Origin: Trebonia sp963811335
Lineage (GTDB): Bacteria; Actinomycetota; Actinomycetes; Streptosporangiales; Streptosporangiaceae
DNA length: 64,000 nucleotides
Assembly (NCBI GenBank): GCA_963811335.1
Contig: CAWERB010000028.1
Coordinates: 1-64,000, forward strand
Reading direction: 5' to 3'
Under the pieces are notes generated by a model, which was not told the DNA's origin, did not search any database, and saw only the letters and a list, made by a program, of their open reading frames with translations. Positions within the stretch are counted from its first letter, which is position 1. The number at the start of each line of letters is the position of its first letter. The translations under genes and the position numbers were made by a program. Below, piece after piece: positions 1 through 9,210 of this stretch.

Positions 1-1
1 T

Positions 2-1213
2 GTTATGTTCACGTCTCGGCGCCAGTACGTGCTTGCTACCCCGGCGCTGCCCGCGTTCGCCCTGGTGCTCGCGCTGACCGTAGCGGCGTTCGCGGGCATG
101 GTGCGCGACGCGGTGACCAACGGGGACGTGGCCGCGTCGTGGAGGGCCGCCGGCGCCGACGCCACGATCTCCGGCCTGCCCGGCTTCCCTGACTTCACCG
201 TGCCGCCCGCCGCCGCCCGGGCCATCGCCGACGTGCCCGGCGTGACGCACGCCGCGCAGGCGTGGCCGACCGGCTGGGTGTCGGCGGACGGCGTGCAGCT
301 CACCGTCATCGCCGTGGACCCGGCGAGCTACGCTGCGCTTGTCGCGGCCACCGAGGGCTACCCCCGGTTCCGCGCCGGGCAGCTCGCCGTGCCTCGTGGG
401 CCGGGTGCGGCGCAGCCCGTGATCGCCTCACCGCAAGCCGCCGCGGCCCTCGGCAGCGGCATTACCTCGATAAGCACCACGGCCGGCGAGCGGTCGGTCA
501 CCATCCGGGTGGCGGCCACGGTATCCGCCACCCCCGCATGGCCCGCGGGCGGCATGTTCTTGATCATGCCGTTCACCGCGCTGCACTCCACCACCACGCC
601 GCCGGTGCCCGCGTCGGTGACCGAGATCATGCTCACCGGGCCGGGCATCGACCGGGCCCGCCTGGCCGCGGTGATGAAGGACGACCTGCCGCCGGGCGGC
701 GGCGCCATCTTCCGTTCCGACGTGCTCGCCGGGCTGGCCGGCGCGCCGCTGCAGCACGGGGCGTTCACCCTGCTCACGCTCTCCGTCGGGCTCGCCGCGA
801 TCCTCGGCATCGCGGTGATGATCCTCGAGCTGGCGCTCGGCGTGGCCGAGCGCGAGGCGACCCTCGCCAGGCTGGCCACCATGGGCCTCGGTGAGCGGCA
901 GCGGGCACGGGTCGTCGCTGTTGAGGTGCTGCCCGCCGTGATCGCGGCCGCACTCGCCGCCTGCGCGTGCGCGCTGGTGCTGCCGCGGGTAGTGAGCCCG
1001 GCTATCGACCTGTCCGTGTTCACGAGCACGCCGGTATCGGTCCCGCTCGCACCCGGCGTCAGCTTCTCAGCGACCGCGCCGCTCGTACCCGACCTGGCCG
1101 CGGTGGCGCTGCCGCTCGCTGGCCTCGTGGTGCTCGCGGGCCTGGCGCTATGGGTCGAGATCCGGTCGGGACGGCGGCGCCGCGTCACGGCAGCCCTGCG
1201 GGTCGGCGGATGA
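2..1213 (+). CDS. FtsX-family ABC transporter permease, C-terminal part
   Basis: The reading frame is already open at the window edge, so this is the distal part of a larger membrane protein. A hydrophobic segment (about residues 10-31 from the first ATG at 5) is followed by a roughly 220-residue extracytoplasmic stretch. Three more membrane helices follow near residues 255-280, 305-330 and 365-388, the usual arrangement of an FtsX/MacB permease half. The cytoplasmic loop after the first of these helices (EREATLARLATMGLG) is the typical ATPase-contacting element. The stop lies 10 bp before the first ATPase gene, so all three genes are probably one operon for a MacB/Lol-like exporter. The substrate cannot be read from sequence. 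Confidence 0.85.
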   Translation, partial: VMFTSRRQYVLATPALPAFALVLALTVAAFAGMVRDAVTNGDVAASWRAAGADATISGLPGFPDFTVPPAAARAIADVPGVTHAAQAWPTGWVSADGVQLTVIAVDPASYAALVAATEGYPRFRAGQLAVPRGPGAAQPVIASPQAAAALGSGITSISTTAGERSVTIRVAATVSATPAWPAGGMFLIMPFTALHSTTTPPVPASVTEIMLTGPGIDRARLAAVMKDDLPPGGGAIFRSDVLAGLAGAPLQHGAFTLLTLSVGLAAILGIAVMILELALGVAEREATLARLATMGLGERQRARVVAVEVLPAVIAAALAACACALVLPRVVSPAIDLSVFTSTPVSVPLAPGVSFSATAPLVPDLAAVALPLAGLVVLAGLALWVEIRSGRRRRVTAALRVGG

Positions 1214-1223
1214 ACGGGAGAAT

Positions 1224-2230
1224 ATGGTGACGAACGTGGGACTTCCGCAGCCACTGGAGTCGGCGGAGCCGTCCGGCACTATCAGCACCCTCGCCGCGGC
1301 CGCCCGGGTCCACGACGACTACGGAGCGGGCGCGCTGATCGTCTGCGACCGGCTGGTGCGGATCTACGCCGCCGAGGGCATCGAGGTGCAGGCGCTGCAG
1401 GGCCTCGACCTCGTGATCGGGACCGGGGAGCTCACCGCGCTCGTCGGCGCGTCGGGCAGCGGCAAGTCCACGCTGATGAACATCCTCGCCGGGCTCGACA
1501 TACCCACGGCAGGCTCTGTCCGGGTCGCCGGGCGTGACCTGGCGACGATGTCCGCGCGGCAGCGGCTCGGCTACCGGCGCTCTGTGGTCGGGTTCGTCTG
1601 GCAGCAGACGGCGCGCAACCTGCTGCCGTACCTGACGGCCGCGCAGAACGTCGACCTGCCGCTCCGGCTGGCCGGCGCCGGGCGGGCCGTCCGGCGGGCC
1701 AGGACCGGCGAGCTGCTCGGCCTGCTCGGCGTGTCGCACTGCGCGGGACGGCGGCCCGACCAGATGTCCGGCGGCGAGCAGCAGCGGGTCGCCATCGGGG
1801 TGGCGCTGGCCAATTCGCCGTCCGTGCTGCTCGCCGACGAGCCGACCGGGGAACTCGACAGTGAAACGGCGGCGTCGGTGTTCGGCGCGCTGCAGACGGC
1901 CAACAGCGAGCTCGGCGTGACGGTGCTCGTCGTGACGCACGACCCGGCGGTGTCGTCTATGGTGCGCCGGACGATCGCGATCCGCGACGGCAGGACGGCG
2001 ACCGAGACGCTGCGGCACGGCGCGGCCGACGACTCGGGCGCGCTCAGCCACGCCGTCGAGTACGCCGTGCTCGACCGGGCCGGGCGGCTCCAGCTGCCGC
2101 GCGAGATGACCGAGGCGCTTCGTATGCGGGACCGGGTGCGGCTGGAGGGCGAGGTCGACCACATCGGCGTCTGGCCCGATACAAGGAACGCCGTGGACCA
2201 GGGCGGTCCCGGCGGGGAGGCGGCGCGTGA
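1224..2230 (+). CDS. ABC transporter ATP-binding protein (MacB/LolD type)
   Basis: ATPase partner of the FtsX permease. Walker A (GASGSGKSTL) is near residue 74, the Q-loop region includes FVWQQ, the signature MSGGEQQRV is near residue 180, and Walker B (VLLADEPTGELD) is near residue 202. A short tail ends around GVWPD. The frame has no stop before the next ATPase begins at 2227 and runs on as nonsense to 2909. A TGA sits at 2228-2230 in another frame, so a small indel between about 2150 and 2225 probably hides the true stop. A genuine double-ATPase fusion is unlikely because the second ATPase is in a different frame. Confidence 0.85.
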
Positions 2231-2938
2231 GCATGGTGGACGTGCGGGAGGTGACCCGCACCTACGGCAGCGGCGCGACCGCGACCGCGGCCCTGCGCGG
2301 CGTGACGTTCTCCGTCGGCGAGGGCAAGCTGGTCGCGCTGCGCGGCCGGTCAGGGTCGGGCAAGACCACCCTGCTCAACGTCGTCGGAGGGCTCGACTCG
2401 CCCGACTCGGGCACCGTGCACGTCGCCGGCCAGGACGTGACGGCGATGGGCGAGCGGATGAGGATGCGGCTGCGCAGGGAAACGGTGTCCTACATCTTCC
2501 AGTCGTTCGGCCTGCTGCCCGTGCTGTCCGCCGCGGAGAACGTCGGCGTGCCGCTGCGCATCGCGGGCGTCGCGCCGCGCGAGCGCGACGAGCGCGTCGC
2601 GCTCATGCTGTCCATCGTCGGCCTCGCCGATCACGCCAGGCAGCGTCCTGGCGAGCTTTCCGGCGGCCAGCAGCAGCGGGTCGCCATCGCCCGCGCGCTC
2701 GCGCAGCCGCCCCGCCCTGCTGCTCGCCGACGAGCCAACCGGCCAGCTCGACACCGAGACAAGCAAGCAGATCATGCGGCTGCTGCGCGCCGTGGTCCGC
2801 TCCGAGGGCGTCACCGCCCTGGTGGCGACGCACGACCCCACCCTCATCGAACTGGCCGACGAGGTCCTCCTCCTCGAGGAGCAAGATCGCAACGCCGGTC
2901 GCCGGGTGACCCCACGCCGGTCGCGAGATAGTGGATAG
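2227..2938 (+). CDS. ABC transporter ATP-binding protein (frameshifted)
   Basis: Second ATPase of the exporter, starting GTG AGC ATG at 2227. Walker A (GRSGSGKTTLL) is near residue 39 and the signature LSGGQQQRV near residue 144. Right after the signature helix the frame breaks. Removing one C from the C-run near 2707-2714 restores a normal Walker B (LLLADEPTGQLD), the H-loop (VATHDP) and a stop at 2936-2938. Two ATPases with one FtsX-type permease are common in actinomycete exporters of this class. The intact downstream sequence argues for a sequence error or a very recent mutation. Confidence 0.8.
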
Positions 2939-3005
2939 TCCTGCACACCCGGGTGTGCACTAACTATCCACTATGATGGCTGCCCGGCCTCGCGCCGATT
3001 CATGC

Positions 3006-3941
3006 TCATGCGACTGTGGTGCCCGTGGTGGCAGTGAGGCTGGTGTATAGCTCGGTGAGTTGCTTCGTGACCGGGCCGATCGCGCCGGCGCCGATGGACG
3101 CGCCCGTCTACCGAGATCGACCGGCGCGAGGCCGCCCATCGTGCCGGTGACGAACACCTCCGCGCGCGTTGTAAAGCTGCGTCAGCGTGTAGTCGCCCTC
3201 GGCGCAGGCGAGGCCGGCCGACGCGGCCAGCCGCAGCACCGTCGCCCGGGTGATGCCCTCGGGACAGGCGACCGTGGTGGGCGTCGCGAGCACCGGCCCG
3301 GCCAAGCGGTAAGGGTCACGGGTATCGCCGGGGAACACCATGAACAGGTGCGTCGCGTTCGTTTCCGCGATGAAGCCGCGGCTGTCCAGCATGACCGCGT
3401 CGTCCGCGCCCGCCACGTTCGCCTCGATCTTCGCCAGGATCGAGGTCAGCAGGTTGTTGTGGTGGATCTTCGGGTCAAGCGAGTCGGGAGCGTGGCGGCG
3501 GACGCTTGAGGTGATCAGCCGGATCCCCGACTGGTCGTAAACCGGGTCCTTGAACTCGGCCAGGACGATCAGCGTCGGCCCGGATGCGTTCAGCCGCGGG
3601 TCCATGCCCGAGGTGACCTTGACGCCGCGGGTCAGCGTCAGCCGGATGTGCACGCCGGTCACCATGGCGTTGGCGGCGAGCGTGCGCCTGATCTCCTCGA
3701 TGACCAAGGCGTCCGCCGGCACAGAGTCAAAGCCGAGCGCGTGCGCGGACCTGCGCAGCCGCGCCAGGTGCTCCTCCAGGGCGAAGATCCGCCCGTTGGT
3801 GAGCCGCAGGCCCTCCCGAACCGCGTCGCCGCCCTGCACCACGGAGTCGAACGGCGACACCCCCGCCTCGTCCCGGTGCGCAAGCCGCCCGCCGACGTTG
3901 ACGATCAGGTCACGGTTGCGCTCGTCGAACCTCTGCAGCAA
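3006..3941 (-). CDS. Class IV (fold-type IV) PLP aminotransferase, frameshifted
   Basis: Belongs to the branched-chain / D-amino-acid aminotransferase and aminodeoxychorismate lyase family. The PLP lysine is expected in DPKIHHNNLL and the PLP-nitrogen glutamate in GFIAETNATHLF. The frame breaks near 3160-3168 (one extra base), after which EVFVTGTMGG continues in another frame. It breaks again near 3107-3113 (one missing base), after which the tail IGAGAIGPVTKQL runs to a TGA at 3006. With both repaired the protein is about 310 residues, normal for the family. It lies 78 bp downstream of the sulfotransferase-like gene on the same strand and is probably cotranscribed. The substrate is unknown. 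Confidence 0.8.
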
Positions 3942-4019
3942 TGGACGCTCCCGGGATTAAGCGCGGCCCGAACTCTTGCTCCCTGCGATTTCGAGTCAAG
4001 TCAACTCTTTACAGCAAAG

Positions 4020-4775
4020 TCAGGAACCAAGAATTCGGTCGTTCGGTACATCGATCTTGATCTTATTTTTGCTGAGCCGCTCGTAGTACGGCAGGCACTC
4101 ATCGAGCAGCGGCTCGAGCGCCGGGTCGAGCGGCGGCGGCGGGCCCGGGTCGCGGGGGGTGAACCCGGTCGACCGCCACACGCTGTCGTACCAGTACGGG
4201 GCCCACACGCCGTCCGACGGGCGCGGCCCGGCCGGCCAGGACAGCATCGACGCGGAGAACGGCACGCCGAGCGCCGCGCACAGCGCCCGCAGCCCCGCCT
4301 CGGGCGCGGCGAGCAGGTCGGTCGAGTCGATGACCGGGCCGCCGAACTCCTCGTACAGCCACGCCTGCTGCCGCAGGCCCAGGTCGGCCAGGGTCGGCGC
4401 GGAGCGGACCCTCGCGTAGGAGGCGAGCAGCGAGCGCGGGTCCCTGATCAGGAACGCGTGCCGGAACGGCGCGAACGCAGCCAGGTCTACCGACGGCAGC
4501 ACGTGGTGCGTCATGTGCTTGGCGTACGAGATGCTCACGCCGGGCGGCAGCGGGTCTTCCGCCAGCGACGACAGCACGGCCTGCCACGACGTCGGCTGGC
4601 TGGCGATCACCTCGTCCCGGCCCGGGTGCTCAATGCCGGTCGACGACAGGTAGAACGCGTAAAGCGGCTCGTCGCTCACCACGGTGTCCGGCCGGTTCTC
4701 CCAGGCGCGCATCATCGCCGTGGAGACGGTGCGCGGCCCGGACCACATCGCGATCCGGGCCGCGCCGGTGCTCAC
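4020..4775 (-). CDS. Sulfotransferase-like P-loop protein
   Basis: A 251-residue protein with an N-terminal loop MWSGPRTVSTAMM resembling the 5'-phosphosulfate-binding loop of PAPS-dependent sulfotransferases. A second motif, LIRDPRSLLASY, matches the 3'-phosphate-binding segment (R-D-P...S). It starts with GTG at 4775, two bases after the stop of the mycothiol dehydrogenase gene, so translation is probably coupled. The class IV aminotransferase follows. Sulfotransferase next to class IV aminotransferase hints at modification of an amino-containing small molecule, but the acceptor is unknown. Confidence 0.7.
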   Translation of the reverse strand: MSTGAARIAMWSGPRTVSTAMMRAWENRPDTVVSDEPLYAFYLSSTGIEHPGRDEVIASQPTSWQAVLSSLAEDPLPPGVSISYAKHMTHHVLPSVDLAAFAPFRHAFLIRDPRSLLASYARVRSAPTLADLGLRQQAWLYEEFGGPVIDSTDLLAAPEAGLRALCAALGVPFSASMLSWPAGPRPSDGVWAPYWYDSVWRSTGFTPRDPGPPPPLDPALEPLLDECLPYYERLSKNKIKIDVPNDRILGS

Positions 4776-4777
4776 GT

Positions 4778-5863
4778 TCAGAAGACCACCACGCTGCGCA
4801 GCACGTCGCCGTGCTCCATCTTGGCGAACGCCGCCTCAATGTCACCGATGCCGATCGTCTCAGAGACGAACTTCTCCAGCGGCAGCCGGCCGTCGAGGTG
4901 CAGGTCGACGAGCATCGGGAAGTCGCGCGAGGGCAGGCAGTCGCCGTACCAGGAGGACTTGAGCGCGCCGCCCCGGCCGAACACCTCGAGCAGCGGCAGT
5001 TCAAGCTTCATGTCCGGGGTGGGCACGCCCACGAGCACGACCACGCCGGCCAGGTCGCGGGCGAAGAACGCCTGGTTGTAGGTCTCGGGGCGGCCGATCG
5101 CCTCCACTACCACGTCGGCGCCGAACCCGCCGGTCAGCTCGCGGATCCCCTCGACCGGGTCGGCGTTGCGCGAGTTGATCGCGTGCGTCGCGCCGAACTC
5201 GCGCGCCCACTCCAGCTTCCTGTCGTCAACGTCCACGGCGATGATCGTCTTCGCGCCCGCCAGCCGTGCGCCGAGCACCGCACCGTCGCCCACGCCGCCG
5301 CAGCCGATCACCGCGACCGTGTCCCCGCGGGTGACGCCGCCGGTGTTGATCGCCGCGCCGATCCCGGCCATGACACCACAGCCGAGCAGCCCCGCGGTCG
5401 CCGGCGCGATGCCCGGGTTGACCTTGGTGCACTGCCCGGCCGCGACCAGCGTCTTCTCCGCGAACGCGCCGATACCGAGGGCCGGCGACAGCTCGGTGCC
5501 GTCGGCCAGCGTCATCTTCTGCTTCGCGTTGTGGGTGTTGAAGCAGTACCAGGGGCGGCCTCGCTCGCACGCCCGGCACTGGCCGCAGACGGCGCGCCAG
5601 TTGAGGATGACGAAGTCCCCGGGCTCCACCTCGGTCACGTTGTCACCGACCGCTTCGACGATCCCGGCGGCCTCGTGCCCCAGCAGGTACGGGTAGTTGT
5701 CGCCGATGCCGCCCATCTTGTAGTGCAGGTCCGTGTGACAGACGCCACACGCCTGGACGCGGACGAGCGCCTCCCCCGGCCCGGGCTCGGGCACGAGAAT
5801 CTCGGTGACCTCGACCGGCTCGCCCTTGCCGCGCGACACCACACCCTGCACGCTGATCGCCAT
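4778..5863 (-). CDS. mscR: S-(hydroxymethyl)mycothiol dehydrogenase
   Basis: Zinc-dependent medium-chain alcohol dehydrogenase that oxidises the formaldehyde-mycothiol adduct with NAD+. The catalytic zinc site is seen in ACGVCHTDL (Cys) and GHEAAG (His-Glu). The structural zinc lobe is CGQCRACERGRPWYC, and the Rossmann motif is VIGCGGVGDGAVLG. The long conserved WRAVCGQCRAC...QKMTLADGTELSPALGIGAF region is characteristic of the mycothiol-dependent form. The ATG at 5863 was chosen because GAGGAGAGG lies about 8 bases upstream; the frame is open further but without family similarity. It is the first gene of a probable three-gene operon with the sulfotransferase-like and aminotransferase genes. 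Confidence 0.93.
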   Translation of the reverse strand: MAISVQGVVSRGKGEPVEVTEILVPEPGPGEALVRVQACGVCHTDLHYKMGGIGDNYPYLLGHEAAGIVEAVGDNVTEVEPGDFVILNWRAVCGQCRACERGRPWYCFNTHNAKQKMTLADGTELSPALGIGAFAEKTLVAAGQCTKVNPGIAPATAGLLGCGVMAGIGAAINTGGVTRGDTVAVIGCGGVGDGAVLGARLAGAKTIIAVDVDDRKLEWAREFGATHAINSRNADPVEGIRELTGGFGADVVVEAIGRPETYNQAFFARDLAGVVVLVGVPTPDMKLELPLLEVFGRGGALKSSWYGDCLPSRDFPMLVDLHLDGRLPLEKFVSETIGIGDIEAAFAKMEHGDVLRSVVVF

Positions 5864-6019
5864 TCCGCGGTCCCTCTCCTCGTTGATAAGTCCAACCGCC
5901 ATCCCGAACGGAGAAGTGCTCCGCCTCATCCGCCTACCGCATTCTCTGCCCGGCGGGGGTACCGCGTACAGCACTCCGCCCGGTACTCGCCGGGGCCGCG
6001 CGGCCTCGTGTCCGCGGCC

Positions 6020-7312
6020 TCAGAGGCGGCCGGCGGTGCGGCCGCGCCAGGAGACGGCGCGCCCGGAGTAGTAACGGCGCGCCGAGTCGGCGGTCATCGC
6101 CGCGTACAGCACGGCGATCAGCGGTAGCCCGGGCGCGCGCAGCGGCGACAGCCGGTACAGCCGGAGCATGGGCAGGTAGCTGACGGTCAGCAGCGCCCAG
6201 CCGGCCAGGCCCGCGGCCCCGGCGAGCGCCGTGACGGGGCCGGCGCTTCCCGCCGACGCGGCGATGAGAGCGGTGATCGCCCCGGCCGGCGGCGCGACGT
6301 AGAGCAGCAGCAGGCCGGCGATGGTCCCGGCGAGCAGCAGCGGGCTGTACCTGAGCTGCACGTACGCCGACCTGGCGATCATGTGCCAGAGGCTGCCCAG
6401 GGTCGGGTAGGGACGCGCGCTCCTGATGTCCGTGGTCAGGCCGAGCCAGGTGCGGTTGCCGCCCCGCTTGAGCAGCGTGCCCAGCGCCACGTCGTCGATC
6501 AGCGCTCCCTTGATCGGCTCAAGGCCCCCGGCCGCCTCCAGCGCGGGCCTGCTGACCAGCATGCACCCGCCCGCCGCCGCGGCGGTACCGCGACGCGGGT
6601 CGTTCACCTTGCGGAACGGGTACAGCTGCGCGAAGAAGTAGACGAAGGCGGGCACGACCACCCGTTCCCACCGTGTCCGCGCGCGCAGCAGGGCCATCTG
6701 CGAGACCATGGCCCGGTCGTCGGCCTCCGCGCCCCGCACCAGGTCGCGCAGCGCGTTCGGGGCCGATGCGATGTCCGCGTCGGTGAACAGCAGGTAGTCA
6801 GGCAGCCCGGCGGCGCCTCGTCCCGTCGCTTCCGCCAGGCCCTGCGCCATCGCCCAGACCTTGCCCGCCCAGCCCTCGGGCCGCGGCCGGCCCCGGACGA
6901 CGGTCAGCGGCGCGCCGCCCTCGCGGGCCGCCTTCTCGCCGAGCTCGGCCGCGATCTGGCCCGTCCCGTCGTCGCTGTTGTCATCGACCAGGTAGACGCG
7001 GAACTCGCCCGGGTAATCCTGGGCCAGCAATGCGGGCAGCGTCACCGGGAGGGACTCCGCCTCGTTCCGCGCCGGGACCACGGCGGCGACCGCCGGCCAG
7101 CTTACGGCGCCGGTTCCGGCGCCGGCGTGGCCGTCAGCGAGCCTGCCGCTGGCGGCCGGCAGCCGCTGGCTGGTCAGCCAGAAGCCCCCGTGGCCTGCCA
7201 CGAGGTACACCCACGCGGCGGCGCTGACAACACAGGCGATGGCGAGTACAAGCACACCCGAAGCTTGGCATAAGCCGCGCCAGGCGGCTCTCCCGGTCCG
7301 GCCGAACATCAT
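6020..7312 (-). CDS. HpnB-like hopanoid-associated family 2 glycosyltransferase
   Basis: A 430-residue membrane glycosyltransferase with an N-terminal helix at about residues 17-38. The GT-A catalytic region shows VPARNEAESLP, VDDNSDDGTG and the metal-binding LLFTDADIA. A conserved AAAAGGCMLVSRPALEAAGG and the acceptor-base region KGALIDDVALG follow. The last 120 residues hold several membrane helices. The order and the motifs around RSAYVQLRYSPLLL match the hopene-associated HpnB family. No squalene-hopene cyclase or other hpn gene is adjacent, so a hopanoid role is family inference only. Confidence 0.8.
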   Translation of the reverse strand: MMFGRTGRAAWRGLCQASGVLVLAIACVVSAAAWVYLVAGHGGFWLTSQRLPAASGRLADGHAGAGTGAVSWPAVAAVVPARNEAESLPVTLPALLAQDYPGEFRVYLVDDNSDDGTGQIAAELGEKAAREGGAPLTVVRGRPRPEGWAGKVWAMAQGLAEATGRGAAGLPDYLLFTDADIASAPNALRDLVRGAEADDRAMVSQMALLRARTRWERVVVPAFVYFFAQLYPFRKVNDPRRGTAAAAGGCMLVSRPALEAAGGLEPIKGALIDDVALGTLLKRGGNRTWLGLTTDIRSARPYPTLGSLWHMIARSAYVQLRYSPLLLAGTIAGLLLLYVAPPAGAITALIAASAGSAGPVTALAGAAGLAGWALLTVSYLPMLRLYRLSPLRAPGLPLIAVLYAAMTADSARRYYSGRAVSWRGRTAGRL

Positions 7313-7430
7313 TCGGCGCGCGGTTGACCGCGATAGGCGCAGGTCGCGTCGGCACTGCCCGGCATTTCACCCAGGCAAATACGAAACCGCGCCGCCGTGA
7401 CATCGAAGATAATTCGCGCCGCAAGGTCCT

Positions 7431-7446
7431 TGTGACGTTCATCACG
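7431..7446. promoter_or_regulatory. CRP/GlxR-like dyad upstream of hpnB-like gene
   Basis: TGTGACGTTCATCACG is a near-match to the TGTGA-N6-TCACA dyad recognised by CRP/GlxR regulators. It lies 119 bp upstream of the HpnB-like start. The rest of 7313-7554 shows no supported gene. A single motif hit in a 64 kb window could be chance. Confidence 0.3.
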
Positions 7447-7554
7447 CTAGCAAGGTCCCGCGAAACAAAGTCTTCGAGGTCACGGGGCGCGGTTTACGCG
7501 GCCGTGGCTAAGTGGCTGGTATCAGCACTTGGCCGACGCGTTTACCTGGATGAA

Positions 7555-7791
7555 TTAGCTGTTCGCGCCGCCGGTCGCAGGCCGCATCGGGCGACGGCTC
7601 GCGTACCCGGCGGGCCGGGAAACATGCACCCTGGCCGGGACGACGCGGCGCTCCAGGTAGGCCGGCAGGGAACGCGCTTCAGGCTTGTGGTGCCAGTCCC
7701 TGCGGCGGATCACCAGCCACAGCGGAATGCCGGCCATAAGACCGAACGCGAGCACCATCAGCGGGATATTCATCCACAGGACGGCGGACAT
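7555..7791 (-). CDS. Small single-pass membrane protein
   Basis: Predicted 78-residue protein with one membrane helix at residues 5-27 (short, very hydrophobic, ending WLVIRRRD) and a basic cytoplasmic tail. The start is well supported by GGGAGG five bases before ATG 7791. It is not recognised as a named family. It lies between the HpnB-like gene and the monooxygenase with about 170-240 bp gaps on either side, so it is probably monocistronic. Confidence 0.6.
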   Translation of the reverse strand: MSAVLWMNIPLMVLAFGLMAGIPLWLVIRRRDWHHKPEARSLPAYLERRVVPARVHVSRPAGYASRRPMRPATGGANS

Positions 7792-7959
7792 GATTACCTC
7801 CCTCGGCCCGCTTGGCTTTCCGCAGGCCTTTCGTTGTCATGTCCTAGACTGCCCGCCAGATATCAGCCCACGCAGGGATTGCGCTATGCCGGAGTTCTGC
7901 ATTCACGCGGATCCTGTGCATCGCCTCTGCATTTATGAGAAACCCGGGAAAGCGGAATA

Positions 7960-9210
7960 TCACGCTCCCGCGAGGTACCCGGCGAGGTGCGCGGTCACCG
8001 CGCGGGCGTCGTCCTCGATGCCGCAGATGAACGTTGACCTGCGCCGTCGCAGCACCGGCAGGCCGAGCGCGTAGAGCCCGGGCGCGCCCACCACGCCGCC
8101 CTCGTGCCGCAGCCGGCCCTTCCCATCGACCACGGGCACGTCGAGCCATCCGTAGTCGGGCCGGAAGCCGGTCGCCCACACCACCGACCGGATCTCGCCG
8201 CTGCGCAGGTCGGCCGCCAGGCGGGGTGACGCTGGCGCGCTGGTCGGCGCGGGACGCATCGGAGACCCGAACTCAGCGTCGCGCCCGCTCGTGAGCGCCC
8301 ACTCGTCAAACGTGTCGAGCAGGCGGTTCATCTTGAGGTCCGCGAGCGAGAAGACGTTGCGCAGGCCGCCGGAGAACAGCGCGCTGCCGTCCCTGACCAT
8401 CGCGAGCCGTCCGACAAGCTCCACGCCAAGCGCGGTGAGCGCGTTAAGGTCGAGGGCCGACCGCTCGGGAGTCCCGACGAGCTGCGGCGAGGGCAGCCGC
8501 CTGGCCCTGGCGAGGTCGTCGACCTCGTCGTAGCGCTGGTCCCACACGCCCGCGGCGTCCATCCACCACAGCACGTCGCGGTCCCGGTACACGCGGGGCA
8601 GCCGCACGTGCTCCCCGACGGAGAGGGTCACCGGCCTGCCTGACCGCTTGATCTCCGCGGCCAGCTGCACGCCGGTCGCCGACGCGCCCACCACGAGCAC
8701 CCCGCCCTCGGGAAGCTGGCCGGGGCCGCGGTAGTCGAACGGGGTCAGCTGCTCGACCTCCCGTGGCACCGCCTGGGACAGCGGCGGCACGGACGGCCGG
8801 TTGCATGCGCCGCTCGCGATGACCACGGCGCGGCAGGCGATCTCGCCGTCGGTCGTCGTCACCAGGTAGCCGTCGCCGGCCATGCGCACCGACGTGACGT
8901 TCACGCCGGTGCGCACCGGGGCGCGGGACACCTTGGCGAAGAGCTCGACGAACTCGGCGACCTCGGGCGCGCTCATGTAGCCGTCGGGATCCGGGCCCTC
9001 GTAGCGCAGGCCCGGCAGGCGGCTCTGCCAGTTGGGCGTGAGCAGCCGCAGCGAGTCCCAGCGCTCGCGGCGCCAGGAGTTCGCCACCTCCCCGCGCTCA
9101 AGCACGACGTGGTCGATCCCCTGGTCGCTGAGGAAATGGCTCGCGGCGAGGCCGGCGTGGCCCGCGCCGATGACGACCGTGGTGGTGCGTTCGATGACTA
9201 TGCCCCTCAG
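7960..9210 (-). CDS. Flavin-containing monooxygenase / NAD(P)-binding oxidoreductase
   Basis: About 415 residues with an FAD-binding Rossmann motif at the N-terminus (VVIGAGHAGLAASHF) and a second, NADPH-type Rossmann motif (VLVVGASATGVQLAAE). The C-terminal ATG-like motif WATGFRPDYGWL is typical of CzcO/FMO-type oxidoreductases. No ATG, GTG or TTG lies in frame near the expected start. The frame enters directly from the end of the osmC gene (TGA at 9207-9209), so a CTG start at 9210 overlapping that stop, or a small indel, must be assumed. Coupling to OsmC suggests a shared redox or peroxide-stress role. Confidence 0.8.
   Translation of the reverse strand: MRGIVIERTTTVVIGAGHAGLAASHFLSDQGIDHVVLERGEVANSWRRERWDSLRLLTPNWQSRLPGLRYEGPDPDGYMSAPEVAEFVELFAKVSRAPVRTGVNVTSVRMAGDGYLVTTTDGEIACRAVVIASGACNRPSVPPLSQAVPREVEQLTPFDYRGPGQLPEGGVLVVGASATGVQLAAEIKRSGRPVTLSVGEHVRLPRVYRDRDVLWWMDAAGVWDQRYDEVDDLARARRLPSPQLVGTPERSALDLNALTALGVELVGRLAMVRDGSALFSGGLRNVFSLADLKMNRLLDTFDEWALTSGRDAEFGSPMRPAPTSAPASPRLAADLRSGEIRSVVWATGFRPDYGWLDVPVVDGKGRLRHEGGVVGAPGLYALGLPVLRRRRSTFICGIEDDARAVTAHLAGYLAGA

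Noticed and set aside
1224..2909. A 561-residue fused double-ATPase
   Set aside because: The second half is out of frame with the real second ATPase that starts at 2227; the apparent fusion is a missed stop.
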